A stretch of 27,355 nucleotides of DNA from Brachionus koreanus (Eukaryota; Rotifera; Eurotatoria; Ploima; Brachionidae): contig PJRA01000114.1 in NCBI GenBank assembly GCA_016987375.1, positions 1,244,447 to 1,271,801 of the forward strand. Direction: 5' to 3'. Below, piece after piece: positions 10,090-19,612 of this stretch. The notes under the pieces were generated by a model. That model was given only the letters and a program-made list of their open reading frames with translations, was not told the DNA's origin and ran no database searches. Position 1 is the first letter of the stretch, and the number at the start of each line of letters is the position of its first letter. Both the position numbers and the translations under genes were made by a program.

Positions 10090-10099
10090 GCTTTGTCAT
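10090..10099 (-). promoter_or_regulatory. Antioxidant-response-element-like / CNC factor site upstream of GCLC
   Basis: On the coding strand of GCLC the bases read ATGACAAAGC. This fits the ARE core TGACnnnGC bound by Nrf2/CNC-small Maf dimers. Its complement TTTGTCAT fits the nematode SKN-1 consensus WWTRTCAT. It lies about 475 bases upstream of the GCLC start codon. GCLC is a classical Nrf2/SKN-1 target, so position and motif agree. It sits in a GC island (AAAGCGCTTT) in otherwise AT-only DNA. One short site is weak evidence by itself. Confidence 0.4.
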
Positions 10100-11225
10100 T
10101 GTTAATAATTCAATTGATTGGGAAAAAAATAATGTGTAAATTATTCTAGGATTTATAATTACGAACTATTAATGATAAAAATACAGTAATTTCAAAATTC
10201 TTTCATTTTATTTTTTTATTAATAACCTAAATGTTTAAATTTTATATGATTTTAAATACCCAAAAATAATATTATACGATCTTTCATATTGTTTTAATTA
10301 TGGAAAATCAAGCTTATTTAAATAAACTAATTGTCATTAGTTCAAATAAATTTTTAATTGAATTCATTGAATTTTATTAATTTAATTAGAATTGTAGAAA
10401 AATTTATTTCGATTTGTTTAGTTTTAAAAAAAAGTCTCTCAGATAGAATTTTTTCATCACTTTTTAACCTAAAATAGTAATTTACAAATTTAGCCAAAAA
10501 CTAAAATATTATTGATTCATGTTTTTATCATTAGTTTACAAACTTTTAGCAAAAAATAAATTCATATTCTTGCATAAAAAATAATATTTTATAGCTAATT
10601 TATTTTAAAATTTTATTATGCTTAAAATTGTATACTAAAATAAAAACCAAATTAACAAAAAATAAATTTTTAATCAACTTCAATACAAAAAACCTCTGGA
10701 TAAATTTTTAGAACATTCAGTTTTTTCATTTAAATAAGTTTTTAATTGGTTTTTATTTAGGTATTAAAATTTTTATTATTTTAAAATGAATCGTGAATAA
10801 GGTTTTTTATAATTTAATAGAAATTTTTACTTTTGGAAATAAATTCACAAAATTAAGCAACTTTAATCCATTTAAATAAGATATTACATTAAATAAGATA
10901 AAATAAAACATAAAAAAGGTAAAAAAGTAACTTAAAATATACTGTAATTTTATCACATTTGACAAAAATATACTAAATTATTTTTTCAAATTAATCTGGA
11001 AAAATAAAAACTTGACTTGTTTATGAGGTATAAATTTGACTTAATTTTTCATCAAAAAAAGTTCTTATTTTTTGAGTGTTTTAACTTTTTTAGTCCTAGA
11101 AATAAACAAATAATTTTGTCGTGACAATATCTTTAAATTTTGAGTACTCATGAACAAAAATAAAAATTCGACTTCTAATATATCATAAAAAAAAAATTTG
11201 TTTCTCCCATTATTTTTTATTCATG

Positions 11226-11256
11226 GTTCGTTCAGTTAATCTTCTTATGAACGAAC
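11226..11256. repeat. 9-bp perfect inverted repeat (hairpin)
   Basis: GTTCGTTCA at 11226-11234 and its complement TGAACGAAC at 11248-11256 flank a 13-base loop. ATGG/CCAT lie just outside with a small offset. It is conspicuous because it contains C and G in an AT-only spacer. Function is unknown. Confidence 0.6.
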
Positions 11257-11828
11257 TAAACCATAGCTTTTTTAATAGTAAATTATCTAAAAACAGTTTT
11301 TAATCAATAAATTAGTATTTTAAAAATAAAATTGTTTTATACGTATGTCCAAAAAATGTGTCTATTTATTACTGCTTTATTTTTTAACATCTTGAAATCA
11401 AAAAAATATTAAAAATAATCTTTTTTTCAGTATATTAATTAAATTTACGAGAAAAAATCAAATAATAAAGATTTCACTACTTTTTTTCACAATTATGCTT
11501 TTTTCTAAATTTTAAATTGAATGAAAGTAACCAAAATTTTTTTACAAAAAAATAATACGCTTTGAAAATTTAAAAAAACTATTTGACAAAGCAAAAAAAG
11601 CAAAATTAATAAATTACTAATAAAATAATTATTACCGATTTTTTATTTTAAATAAAACATTTTTGCTCCTTTTTTAAAGCAATCAATTCGTTAAAACTTT
11701 TCACATGATTTGATCTAATTCAAATTTAATTATGTAAAAAATTTTATTCAACTAGTAGTTTAATTTTTTCCTAATTTTAATTTTAATTTTTTAATTGAAA
11801 AAAAAAAACAACTATTTCTAAAAATTAT

Positions 11829-11834
11829 TTTATT
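11829..11834 (-). promoter_or_regulatory. Candidate polyadenylation signal of the creatine-kinase-like gene
   Basis: AATAAA on the minus strand, about 33 bases downstream of the stop codon at 11867. The hexamer and spacing fit, but the background is AT-rich. Confidence 0.45.
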
Positions 11835-11866
11835 TGAAAAATGAATATATGTTGATGAAACAAAAG

Positions 11867-13232
11867 TTATTTTGGGTATAAGAACTCGTCCAATTGTCCA
11901 CCACTAGCCACAATTTTTTCAGCTTCTATTAATTTATTGATTGATTCAATAAATGCTTGAGTAATTTCAACCTTTGAGAAATTTTCTTAGCCCTCAACAA
12001 AATAATATTTTTTAAATATAAAATTATTACCTCTGATTTACCTAAAGTAATTTTACTACTTATTTCTGCGACTGAATGTGAATTATCACCTTTGTCTACC
12101 GGTTCATCAATGTCGAAATTTTCTCCAATTAATTTAAAAGATTGGCTTAAATTTAAAGATTTTAAGATGGCTGAAAGGCGACTATCGTGACACAAATTAG
12201 GTAAATTGATTCGGATTGTTAACTTGAGCGTGGTACCTAAATTTTTTGGGTCAGTAGTCACATAGCCTAAGTGCTTATTGTACATCAATCTCCATTTTTG
12301 AGCTATTATTTGATTTTCAAATTTTTTAACAAAATCAACAAACTTGCTAAAACTAGCGCCCAAATCACTTGATTTATCCATTACACTAAGCACAACATGA
12401 TCTCTTCTATTCACAAAAGCAGCCATTGTTCGATCTTCATTCAGCCAAATTCCTCTAGCGTCAGGCCAATCTCTGCCTAAATTAGCTGACAAATCATTTG
12501 GATGATATGGTCGGTTCATATAAATCTCTTTCTGAAAAAAAAAGTCAAAATTTTTTTCTATTAATGACAATCAAATTATACATTTGCCAAGGCTGTTTCT
12601 TCATCTTGAGTTAATTCTTTGAGTGAATAATAAGTTCCATTTAAATTTTTTAGGCTATACAACGCTTTTACAATTATGCTCTCAATGTCTCTTCTTTCTC
12701 CTCGGGTACAAAACGAAGGTAACGAGTATCCTTTTATATTTCGAATGGCTCTAATTCGAATACTAAGGACATATTCCGGATCTAACAGTCCATTTCGTAT
12801 CTTTGAGGCATCTAAATCAGTTAGATGAACTTGATCAGGCTTGTAATTATGTTTTTCTAAAATAACTCTATCAAATAATTCTTTGAAAATAACATAGGAT
12901 TCTTCATCTCCAGCAACAATTCCAGTAAATGCATAAGTTCCGCTATTATCGATACCAGGTTGGATAGCATCGTCTATAGTGAATCCATTCGGCGTTCGAC
13001 GATCGCGAAGACGAGCATACAAATCCTGAGTTAAATTACGTGCCATTATATTACGATTACGAGTCAAGTCGGGATACTCTGACGAGGCAGGATAGTATCG
13101 ACGAGAGTAGTTTAGTCCAGCTGCTGAGAGCGGTTGTTGAGAAACATCATCTACTTTTTGGTACAAAAGTAATCCGCCAGTTGACGCGGCTATTAAACCA
13201 ATGGGAAACTTTGATAATAATTTTTTGTACAT
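11867..13232 (-). CDS. Mitochondrial creatine-kinase-like protein, predicted catalytically dead, 3 exons
   Basis: Model complement(join(11867..11971, 12031..12531, 12582..13232)), 418 aa, about the length of mitochondrial creatine kinase (MtCK). Introns are 59 and 50 bases, in phase. Seen: basic then hydrophobic N-terminus (KKLLSKFPIGLIAASTGG), RRYYPASSEYPDL as in MtCK, VAGDEESY, LTDLDASKIRNG, YVLSIRIRAIRNIKGYSLP, CTRGERRDIES, GRDWPDARGIW and LGKSEVEI. Active-site positions are replaced. Family NEEDH is NRRDH (258-262), so both Glu residues are Arg and the Arg two positions after His is Val. The reactive Cys of TCPSNLGTGLR is Asp311 in TDPKNLGTTLK, and the Arg of that motif is Lys. The RGTGGVD loop is absent. 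Two Arg of the RIRAIR block remain. Frames are uninterrupted, so this looks like a maintained pseudoenzyme of the mitochondrial intermembrane space rather than a pseudogene. The localisation is inferred. An upstream in-frame ATG (13274) is less likely. Confidence 0.85.
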
Positions 13233-14819
13233 TTTTTGAAATATTTCAAAATTAAGAAATTTGAAAATTTTCAATTTTTTTTCAAATTACTATATTTATA
13301 AACTAAGAAGATGTTAACTTAATTTTTTATTCAAAAAAAAATGATAAAACAAAAATTACTAATTTTTTCAATCTTGAGAAAGTTAAAACTTTAAATCATT
13401 TATAGATTTCAGTCTTTCAAAAATGAACCCCAAAATAAATCTTTTTTTAAGTTATGAATTTCGTTATAAATAAAAAACAAATTTTTTCTAAAGGTCCTAA
13501 ATTCATTCAGTAATTGTACCATTTGATACAAAATTTTATCACCTAAATTTTGTCTTTATAATACTTTATTTTTCCTTTTTAGAATTGAAATGATGTATTG
13601 AAAACTACTAATTAAATTTTAATTTCTCTTAATTTATCTGAAATAAAATCCCTAATGTAATTCATTCATTCAAATTGAACTTTTATTTTTGATATCTAGT
13701 ACGAGCCAAAGCAACTACAGAAATTGTTAAAAATAAAGCTAAATATATTTAAAAAATAAGTTTTATTTATGTTTTAATATTTTTAATTTTCACAAAGTAT
13801 AATATGTTTTATAAGTTTTAGTTCTATAGAACTTCACATTAGTGCATTTTTTTCATTGATACAATTTAAAATTTTTGTTTATGTATTTTGTTCCAAAATC
13901 ATCAAAAATTTATTTATTTATAACTATATATTAATAGTAATGAATGTAATGTTTAATATATTCAAAGAACCTAATATATTAAGAAATTAAATAATTGATG
14001 GGCCAAATAACCATTTTGACTCTTTTATTTAGAAATAAATCATCAAATCACTTTTGACTCAAAGAAAAATTTTGTGTCAAAAAATCTTTAGATATAAATT
14101 TGAAATTGAAATGATGTAGAAAATATTTTACATATTGGATCACATAAGTCATTTTGATCTTCCAATTTTCAAGCTTTATGAATTTTTTATTTTTTAAAGT
14201 AACTTATCTACATAAATTATATGCGGGCAGGTATAAAGAATGAATGTAAGCTCTTTGTCAATGGTACTAATATTTTGGAAAATTTTAACAACGAAGTTAG
14301 CTTAAAAAATTCACTGTGATAAAAATTCTCTCGTTAGTAAAGTAATTTATTTTGGTTAAAAAGAATCTGCATAAGAAGTACATGACAAGTCTAGGCCATA
14401 AATATATGAAACCGGTAATTAATTTTTATAACCACTGATCCATATTGGGAAATTTAAATAAAGAAAAAAAGCAAATTTTAAAAAAAAAAAATTTAGGTAG
14501 TAAAAATAAATTATTTATTATTATTTATTATTATTATTATTCAAGGTTAATCAACAGGCTAGTGCCCATGTCTAATGAGACTGACTAACACTTCATTTAT
14601 TTAATTGATTATTAAAAAAGTTTTTATATTAAAAATATAAAAATTATAGAATTTGAAAATTGCTAGTGATTAGTTATTTGAAAAAATTTAACAACAAGCT
14701 ATTTAAGTTAAATAATTAAAAATTTGTAACAAAATCATATAAATTAAATTTATGTTATTAAATATTGAAAGCTCAAAGGTTGAAAACTTCAATATTGATT
14801 CTTTAAAAAATTCTATGCT
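13233..14819. other. 1.6-kb AT-rich spacer without a gene
   Basis: No coding sequence was recognised. The right end of this spacer adjoins the LINE reverse transcriptase relic. A run of TTATT units lies at 14511-14541. The stretch 14542-14600 (around GGCTAGTGCCCATG) is less AT-rich and could be the end of a repeat, but I cannot name it. Confidence 0.4.
14511..14541. repeat. (TTA/TTATT)n microsatellite
   Basis: 31 bases made of TTATT and ATT units (TTATTTATTATTATTTATTA and continuing). It may be the tail of a minus-strand retroelement, since it lies about 280 bases 3' of the minus-strand LINE coding relic. Confidence 0.7.
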
Positions 14820-15290
14820 TAAATGAATAGTTCCTTAACAACTAAGATATCTTCATCACCCAGTTTAATCTTTTCTCGATACAATTTTTCCTTATTTTCA
14901 AAGATCATACAAAAAGTTTTTCAGTTTATATCAATTCTATTAGAGACACACCATTCATTTAAAATTTTGGTTATAACATTTGATTTTGTCAAGGCGGTCT
15001 CAAGATCTAAATCAGAGATACTTATTGTTATATCATCTGCAAACATTTTACTACTTGAATTTTTAAGTAAATATGGAAGATCATTAGCAAAAATAAGAAA
15101 AAGCAGTTGACCCAAACAGATCATTGCGGAACACCTAATTTTATTTTTACAGGTTTAGACATTTCACTGCCAATTCTTACAACCTGAAACCTATTTTCAA
15201 AAAAGTTCGAAAGAAGACCCAAAGTAGAATTATCAAAACCATAATGGAAGAGTTTTAAAAGTAATAAATTTGTATCAAATAAATAAATGT
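14820..15290 (-). mobile_element. LINE reverse transcriptase fragment, broken
   Basis: Read on the minus strand from about 15290: LLLLKLFHYGFDNSTLGLL, then a block with FFENRFQVVRIGSE and VKIKLGVPQ. This matches the RT region before and including the 'GVPQGSVLGPLLF' motif. At that motif a stop and frameshift occur (near 15124). The next frame (15124-14921) reads CLGQLLFLIFANDLPYLL and KMFADDITIS, where FADD (15032-15043) is the catalytic motif C (YADD class). The following frame continues WCVSNRIDIN and, after another stop, KTFCMIFENKEKL. Typical CR1/Jockey-type LINE RT. The 5' endonuclease domain and 3' end are absent. Confidence 0.85.
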
Positions 15291-15667
15291 AAAATTAACG
15301 CCATTCAAAAGTCAAAAAAATGGAACTAGTAGTTTTTTTTATCTTCAACCAGTGAGTCTGAAATTTTGAATGAATCTTATAATGAGAATAATAGGCAAAA
15401 AAGTAATTTTCTTTATATCGAATTTTGTTATGTTAACAAAAATCATTTATAACTGATTTTTAATTTTTTAAAAACCCTTAATTAATTAGTTCATACTCAA
15501 TTATTTAAATGTATTTAGAGAATAAAACAAGTTTAAATGAAAATTTGATCAGATTTGACACATTTCTCAACAAAGTACATATCGATAATGAACAAATGTT
15601 TACAACTGAAAGGGAAAGCTTTGAAATATTAATTGAATTTATGTGAATAAAAATTTTATTTTTCTAT
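15291..15667. other. AT-rich spacer with a 45-codon open frame
   Basis: The only feature is a short open frame at 15509-15646 (plus), beginning MYLENKTSLNENLIRFDTFL and ending TERESFEILIEFM. Its composition is less biased than the surroundings, but I recognise no family. It may be a relic or chance. Confidence 0.25.
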
Positions 15668-15705
15668 TTAACACTAGAACGCCCGAGGGGTTTTTTTAGA
15701 CCCCT
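15668..15705 (+). repeat. Possible piggyBac-like terminal repeat at a TTAA site
   Basis: TTAA (15668-15671) is followed by CACTAGAACGCCCGAGGGG and then a 5-bp stem GGGGT...ACCCC around a T-rich loop. Many piggyBac-superfamily elements insert at TTAA and start CACT or CCCT. I could not find a matching inverted end or a transposase in the window, so the call is tentative. Confidence 0.3.
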
Positions 15706-15856
15706 TTTTAAAAATTTGAAACTTGATTTTTACCACATTTAAATAAAATTTTAAAAAACGGTTTTTATTATCTAAAAATTTTGATTGTAATTTTTTAGAA
15801 AATGAATTAATTTTAAAAGAAAATGTTTAATGTATCTTGATAACTTTATTTGAAAT

Positions 15857-16426
15857 ATGAAAAATCAGCCGGGCTTTCTAGTTTTAAAGCTTAAAAAAGA
15901 AGTTGAATTATTACATATGAAAATGGATGAAATTAAGTCAATTCTGATTGAAATGCTAGATAATACCAAAAGAAAACAAAAAACCAAGTTTGACCAGCAA
16001 AAGTGGTACTTTTTTAGCAATATTAAAAGAAATAATTTCTACAAAATTCAAATAACAGTTATAATATTTTAGATGTGGAATGGGAAAAATTTGCTTGAAA
16101 TTGGTGCATATTCATGAAATAAGTAAATAATTTGTTTAACGGATATTCTTTTTTCTGAAGAAGAAAGAACAAATGGTATTATCATTTTTGCGGGCCAAAT
16201 TTCCAAGTCAAAAATACTTCCACTTGAGTGAGAAAGAGTTTATTTCAAAAAAATAACAAATCTAAATAGTTTTTATTTAGAATCTGCAATATCAAAAGCT
16301 GAACCTTCTTCAGACAAATTCTAGCTAACCTAGAAAGAATGTGTAACAATTGCTAATAGAAAATGTGACACAAAAATTCGACGCAAAAATCAGAAAAAAC
16401 TTAATGCTTTGATTCAAAAATTTTAA
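15857..16426 (+). pseudogene. Decayed coiled-coil + BEN-domain-like gene
   Basis: The frame from 15857 encodes a Lys/Glu/Leu heptad-like helix (LKLKKEVELLHMKMDEIKSI). After a stop at 16070 the same frame reads MWNGKNLLEIGAYS. Stops follow at 16115, 16124 and 16229, with LFSEEERTNGIIIFAGQISK and SKILPLE between them. A further frame gives ESAISKAEPSSDKF, two TAG codons, then KECVTIANRKCDTKIRRKNQ, ending at 16426. The order 'LFSEEExxNG ... LDxERVxxI ... AIxxxFP ... WKxCVxAINxKCR' resembles a BEN domain, a DNA- and protein-binding fold found in some chromatin factors and mobile elements. With at least five in-frame stops it is not functional. The family assignment is from memory of the motif and moderate. 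Confidence 0.4.
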
Positions 16427-16803
16427 AAATAAATTAAATATTTTCATGATTTTTTATCAATTAATATTTTTTCGGTGTATATTTTTTTCAATTAAAATTA
16501 AAATTGCATTAAAATTAATTCCAATTTGTTTCAAATTTTCTAAATAATTAATATTAATTTTTTTTACAAAATGAATAATCGTGAAATTAAAATTTTAATT
16601 TAAAGATTTTAGAAAAATATTAGAAATAAATTCACTTAGTTTTATTTATAATAATATAAAAAAATAAATTCGAGAATCTTTTTAAAATAAAGATATCTAA
16701 AAGAAAAACGTAATCTTTTTCTGTAGAGATTCTCGATAGAAAATTCTCACGATCTTTGATTTTCCATGAACCAGATCTTTTAAGAGTCTCTTTCAAATTT
16801 TTT

Positions 16804-16863
16804 TATGGGAAATCTGTCCAAAAGAGAGCAACTAGATTTGTGCAAGCAATAAGAGATCTAAAT
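16804..16863 (+). mobile_element. Short LINE C-terminal relic
   Basis: The plus frame reads YGKSVQKRATRFVQAIRDLN and then hits TGA. This corresponds to the 'xVQRRATRFVxxIRDLxYEERL' block found after the reverse transcriptase in CR1/Jockey-type LINEs. The same block is present at 6985-7050 in the larger relic. Only about 20 residues can be aligned. Confidence 0.55.
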
Positions 16864-17677
16864 TGATGATGAACACATTGCAAGATTCAATTAAATAGCA
16901 ATGTAAATGATTGTGAGAAGTGAGCTTATTTTGTAATAAAAAATGTTAAATGCTATCTGTAAATCGATTAGAAAAGAACGTTGGTAAATTGAAAATAAAT
17001 TGTGATTTTTTTTCTATTAAGTTTATTCATTTAATTTAATTTTAGAGTTGGTAATCGATTTTTAATCGACCATTGAATCGATAAAATATTAGTAGATTTC
17101 TAGTACTACTTTTCACAAATCACAAGTTTTTTTTTTTTATCGTGAATGTCTGAAATTAAATTTTAATGATTTTTTATTTTGATTAAACATATACTAGTTT
17201 CTATTGTAAATTTGCATAGTTATTGCAGAGATTCTATCTGGACGATATATTTACATTCAATTTATCAAATGAGTCATTTTGTAAAACTAGTTTTATGCCC
17301 AAACGAAAAAAGTTATTACAATTTTAAATTTTTGTTTTTGATTCTTGAGCTTAAATTTACAGTGACTTTATTCAAAGGAGCATTAGCTCGATACAGATTT
17401 ACAAATAATTATAAAATATTTATTTAATGTTCATTTAGTAAACAAATTATCAGTTAATTTTTATCAAAATTTAATATAAATGCCACATCTTTTTTTTTAA
17501 ATGTCAAAATAAAATAAAGGTTAGCTTTTAAATTGTTGATTTTAGTTTATTTTTAGATTTCTTATAAGCCTAGTATACCTATTTTTTTTATTTAACTTTA
17601 CAAAAATATCAAGATTTTTGATCATTAAATGTTAAAAATAACATTTTTAACTTTAAAAAAAATAAGTAAGATATAAA

Positions 17678-17683
17678 TTTATT
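17678..17683 (-). promoter_or_regulatory. Candidate polyadenylation signal of the AADAC-like gene
   Basis: AATAAA on the minus strand about 46 bases after the stop at 17729. Plausible by spacing only. Confidence 0.4.
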
Positions 17684-17728
17684 TAAGGTTTTCGAGAATT
17701 TAAATAGAATTATATTTTTGAGCAAATT

Positions 17729-19172
17729 TCAGAGATTTTTTTTTAAAAAACTAACTATATCACCTCTCATTGGATGATTTGTTTCTTCCGGATAAAAAAA
17801 ACTAGTATGAAAAACATTGTCATATAGCGCTATATCAACCTGAACTCCATTATTAGAAAGTCTTTGGGCATAAATCAAGCCTTCATCTTTGCGTGTATCC
17901 TGTTCGGATATGATCATAAATGTTTTTGGTTGCTTTTTCAGTAATTCATCGTCAGCAAGACCAGGCGATACGTCAATATTAAATAATTGTTTCAATGCAA
18001 TCTTAAAATTTTCATCCAAGTTTTTTTCATGGTCTATAATTTTTTGTGGATAGACCAAATTTTTTAGCTTATCATAGCTCTCATAATATCCAAAACCATT
18101 TCTGTACCCTTCTGGTATTAAGTTAACATCAGTGTAACTTTTCAATTTCTCTCTAAAATGTTCATCGATTAACAAAGTATGATAATTCCTTAATAAAAAG
18201 TCTTCCTGAATATTTTTTACATGACCAATTCCCAAGTGCCAGAGGATCATTTTACTTCTAGGCATAAAGTTCTCGATACTTGCATATTTAATCATGCTCG
18301 GGAGTAGCATATTGAAATACTGAGTCGGTGGGTTAATCAGCACTTGAAGCATTGGCAAATTTTCATTTATAAATCGAAATTTGTTCGATAAAACTGTTGC
18401 AATATTGGCTCCTTTTTTTTGATTAAGTAACTAAAACATTTGTTTTTTGTATGTTTTTTTAAATATATTACCAGCAGAGTCACCGGCCAAAACGATTCGG
18501 TTTAAATCAATATTTAAATCATATTTTTCTAGGTTATTAAGAACATAGTTGGTTTCTGAAAATGCTTCCTCAATGGGTATTGGATATTTGTGCTCCGGAG
18601 CTAAGGGGTATTCTACGGCTATAAGAATCATTTCAAGTTCACTTGCAAGTGGCAAAAGTATATGATGATAATCATCTAGATATTTCTATTTATTTAAGAA
18701 AAAAAAACTATTTTAATACTTACCGATTGAATTGAAACAAAATCCACCTCCATGATAGTAGAACATAGCTGGTTGCAAATCATCAGTGCTATTTTTTGGA
18801 CTATAAATGCGAATTTTGCATTTTTTTGCAGTAGAATCAATAATCTTTTTAATAAAATTTAAATAATTATCAGTATCAAATCTAAATTACATTTATAGTC
18901 TTAAAATTATTATCATCTATTCTTTGAATAAATCGTATACATTTTAATAAATTTCTGTACAATACAGGCTCAGAATTGATTCTTAAAACACTTCCAAGCC
19001 TAGCTGCCTTAGCCACAAAATGCTTAACCACATATCTGCATCTATACTTGAATTTATTTTTAACACAGTATGGAACATGTATCCTGGAGAATTCGAAAGC
19101 AGCTACAAGCGTAACTCCAGCAAAAATTGCCCAAGATTTGCTATTATTCATTAAACGAGCAAACAAAATCAT
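17729..19172 (-). CDS. Arylacetamide deacetylase-like carboxylesterase (HSL family), 4 exons
   Basis: A serine hydrolase of the hormone-sensitive-lipase family, close to AADAC/NCEH1 type ER-membrane esterases that act on acyl esters or amides. The model is complement(join(17729..18411, 18472..18675, 18724..18844, 18891..19172)), 429 aa against 399 in human AADAC. Introns are 60, 48 and 46 bases. Seen: an N-terminal hydrophobic signal-anchor (SWAIFAGVTLVAAFEF), the oxyanion-hole motif HGGGF at 125-129, VEYPLAPEHKYP at about 155-166, the nucleophile motif GDSAG with Ser201, Asp374 in EQDTRKDEGL, and His404 in DNVFHTSFF. All three catalytic residues are therefore present. The active-site motif is split by an intron after GDSA, and the acceptor used here (exon start 18411) restores GDSAGANIA. 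Other AG choices give a stop. The first Met (19172) is assumed, and a second lies seven codons on. It is transcribed divergently from WDTC1. Confidence 0.88.
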
Positions 19173-19612
19173 TTTTGAAATATTTAAAAAAAAAATAAAC
19201 CTAAATTCTAAAATAAAAGACTAAAACTTTTCACGTTTTATTTCTTATCTTTAGTCCTAATAAGTGTTAGGGTCGTTAAATCCTCGAGTTTTGTAGAAGA
19301 GAAGATTTTACAAGCGAAAAAAATCATTTAGAAAATTAAAAAAAATAATTAACATTGAATTAGAAAAAGCTGAAATTTGAAATTTTTTTTTCAATGTTTG
19401 AACAAAAATCTACGAAGGATGGAACGCCCCTCACAACGACAAGGCTGTGCATAAAGAACAGAGTTTTGCAAATAAAACTCTTCATTTTAAATGTTAGCAT
19501 CAATCCTATTTATTTTTATTTTAAAAATAATTTTCTTTATTTTATTTAACATAATTCTAAAAATAAATTATTATTTAGTCTGTATATTCAAAAATGTTAA
19601 ATTGAACAAAAA
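19173..19612. promoter_or_regulatory. 440-base divergent promoter region, AADAC-like / WDTC1
   Basis: This interval separates the start codons of two oppositely transcribed genes, so both promoters must lie in it. It holds a short palindrome CCTAATAAGTGTTAGG (19257-19272) and a GC-richer patch near 19425-19450 (GGAACGCCCCTCACAACGAC). No clear TATA box. The regulatory roles are inferred from position only. Confidence 0.45.

Larger units (their letters stand above)
9616..11866. other. 2.2-kb AT-rich spacer between the creatine-kinase-like gene and GCLC
   Basis: No gene seen on either strand. Sequence is almost entirely A/T with short homopolymer runs. It contains the GCLC promoter at its left end and the 3' flank of the creatine-kinase-like gene at its right end. 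Two local structures stand out: an antioxidant-response-like site at 10090-10099 and a 9-bp perfect inverted repeat at 11226-11256. Confidence 0.5.
16427..17728. other. AT-rich spacer with a LINE scrap
   Basis: No intact gene. Apart from the short LINE relic near 16804-16863 and three AATCGA copies at 17053-17081, only AT-rich low-complexity sequence is seen. An 82-codon frame at 17179-17427 starts with TTG and resembles nothing I know. Confidence 0.4.

Noticed and set aside
12532..12570. Independent start of a separate gene at the Met encoded at 12570
   Set aside because: The sequence between is a 50-base GT-AG intron, and the flanking exons join in phase into one creatine-kinase-like protein.
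17179..17427. 82-codon plus-strand frame starting with TTG
   Set aside because: No ATG start, no family resemblance, no supporting splice structure. Possibly a relic, but not supportable.
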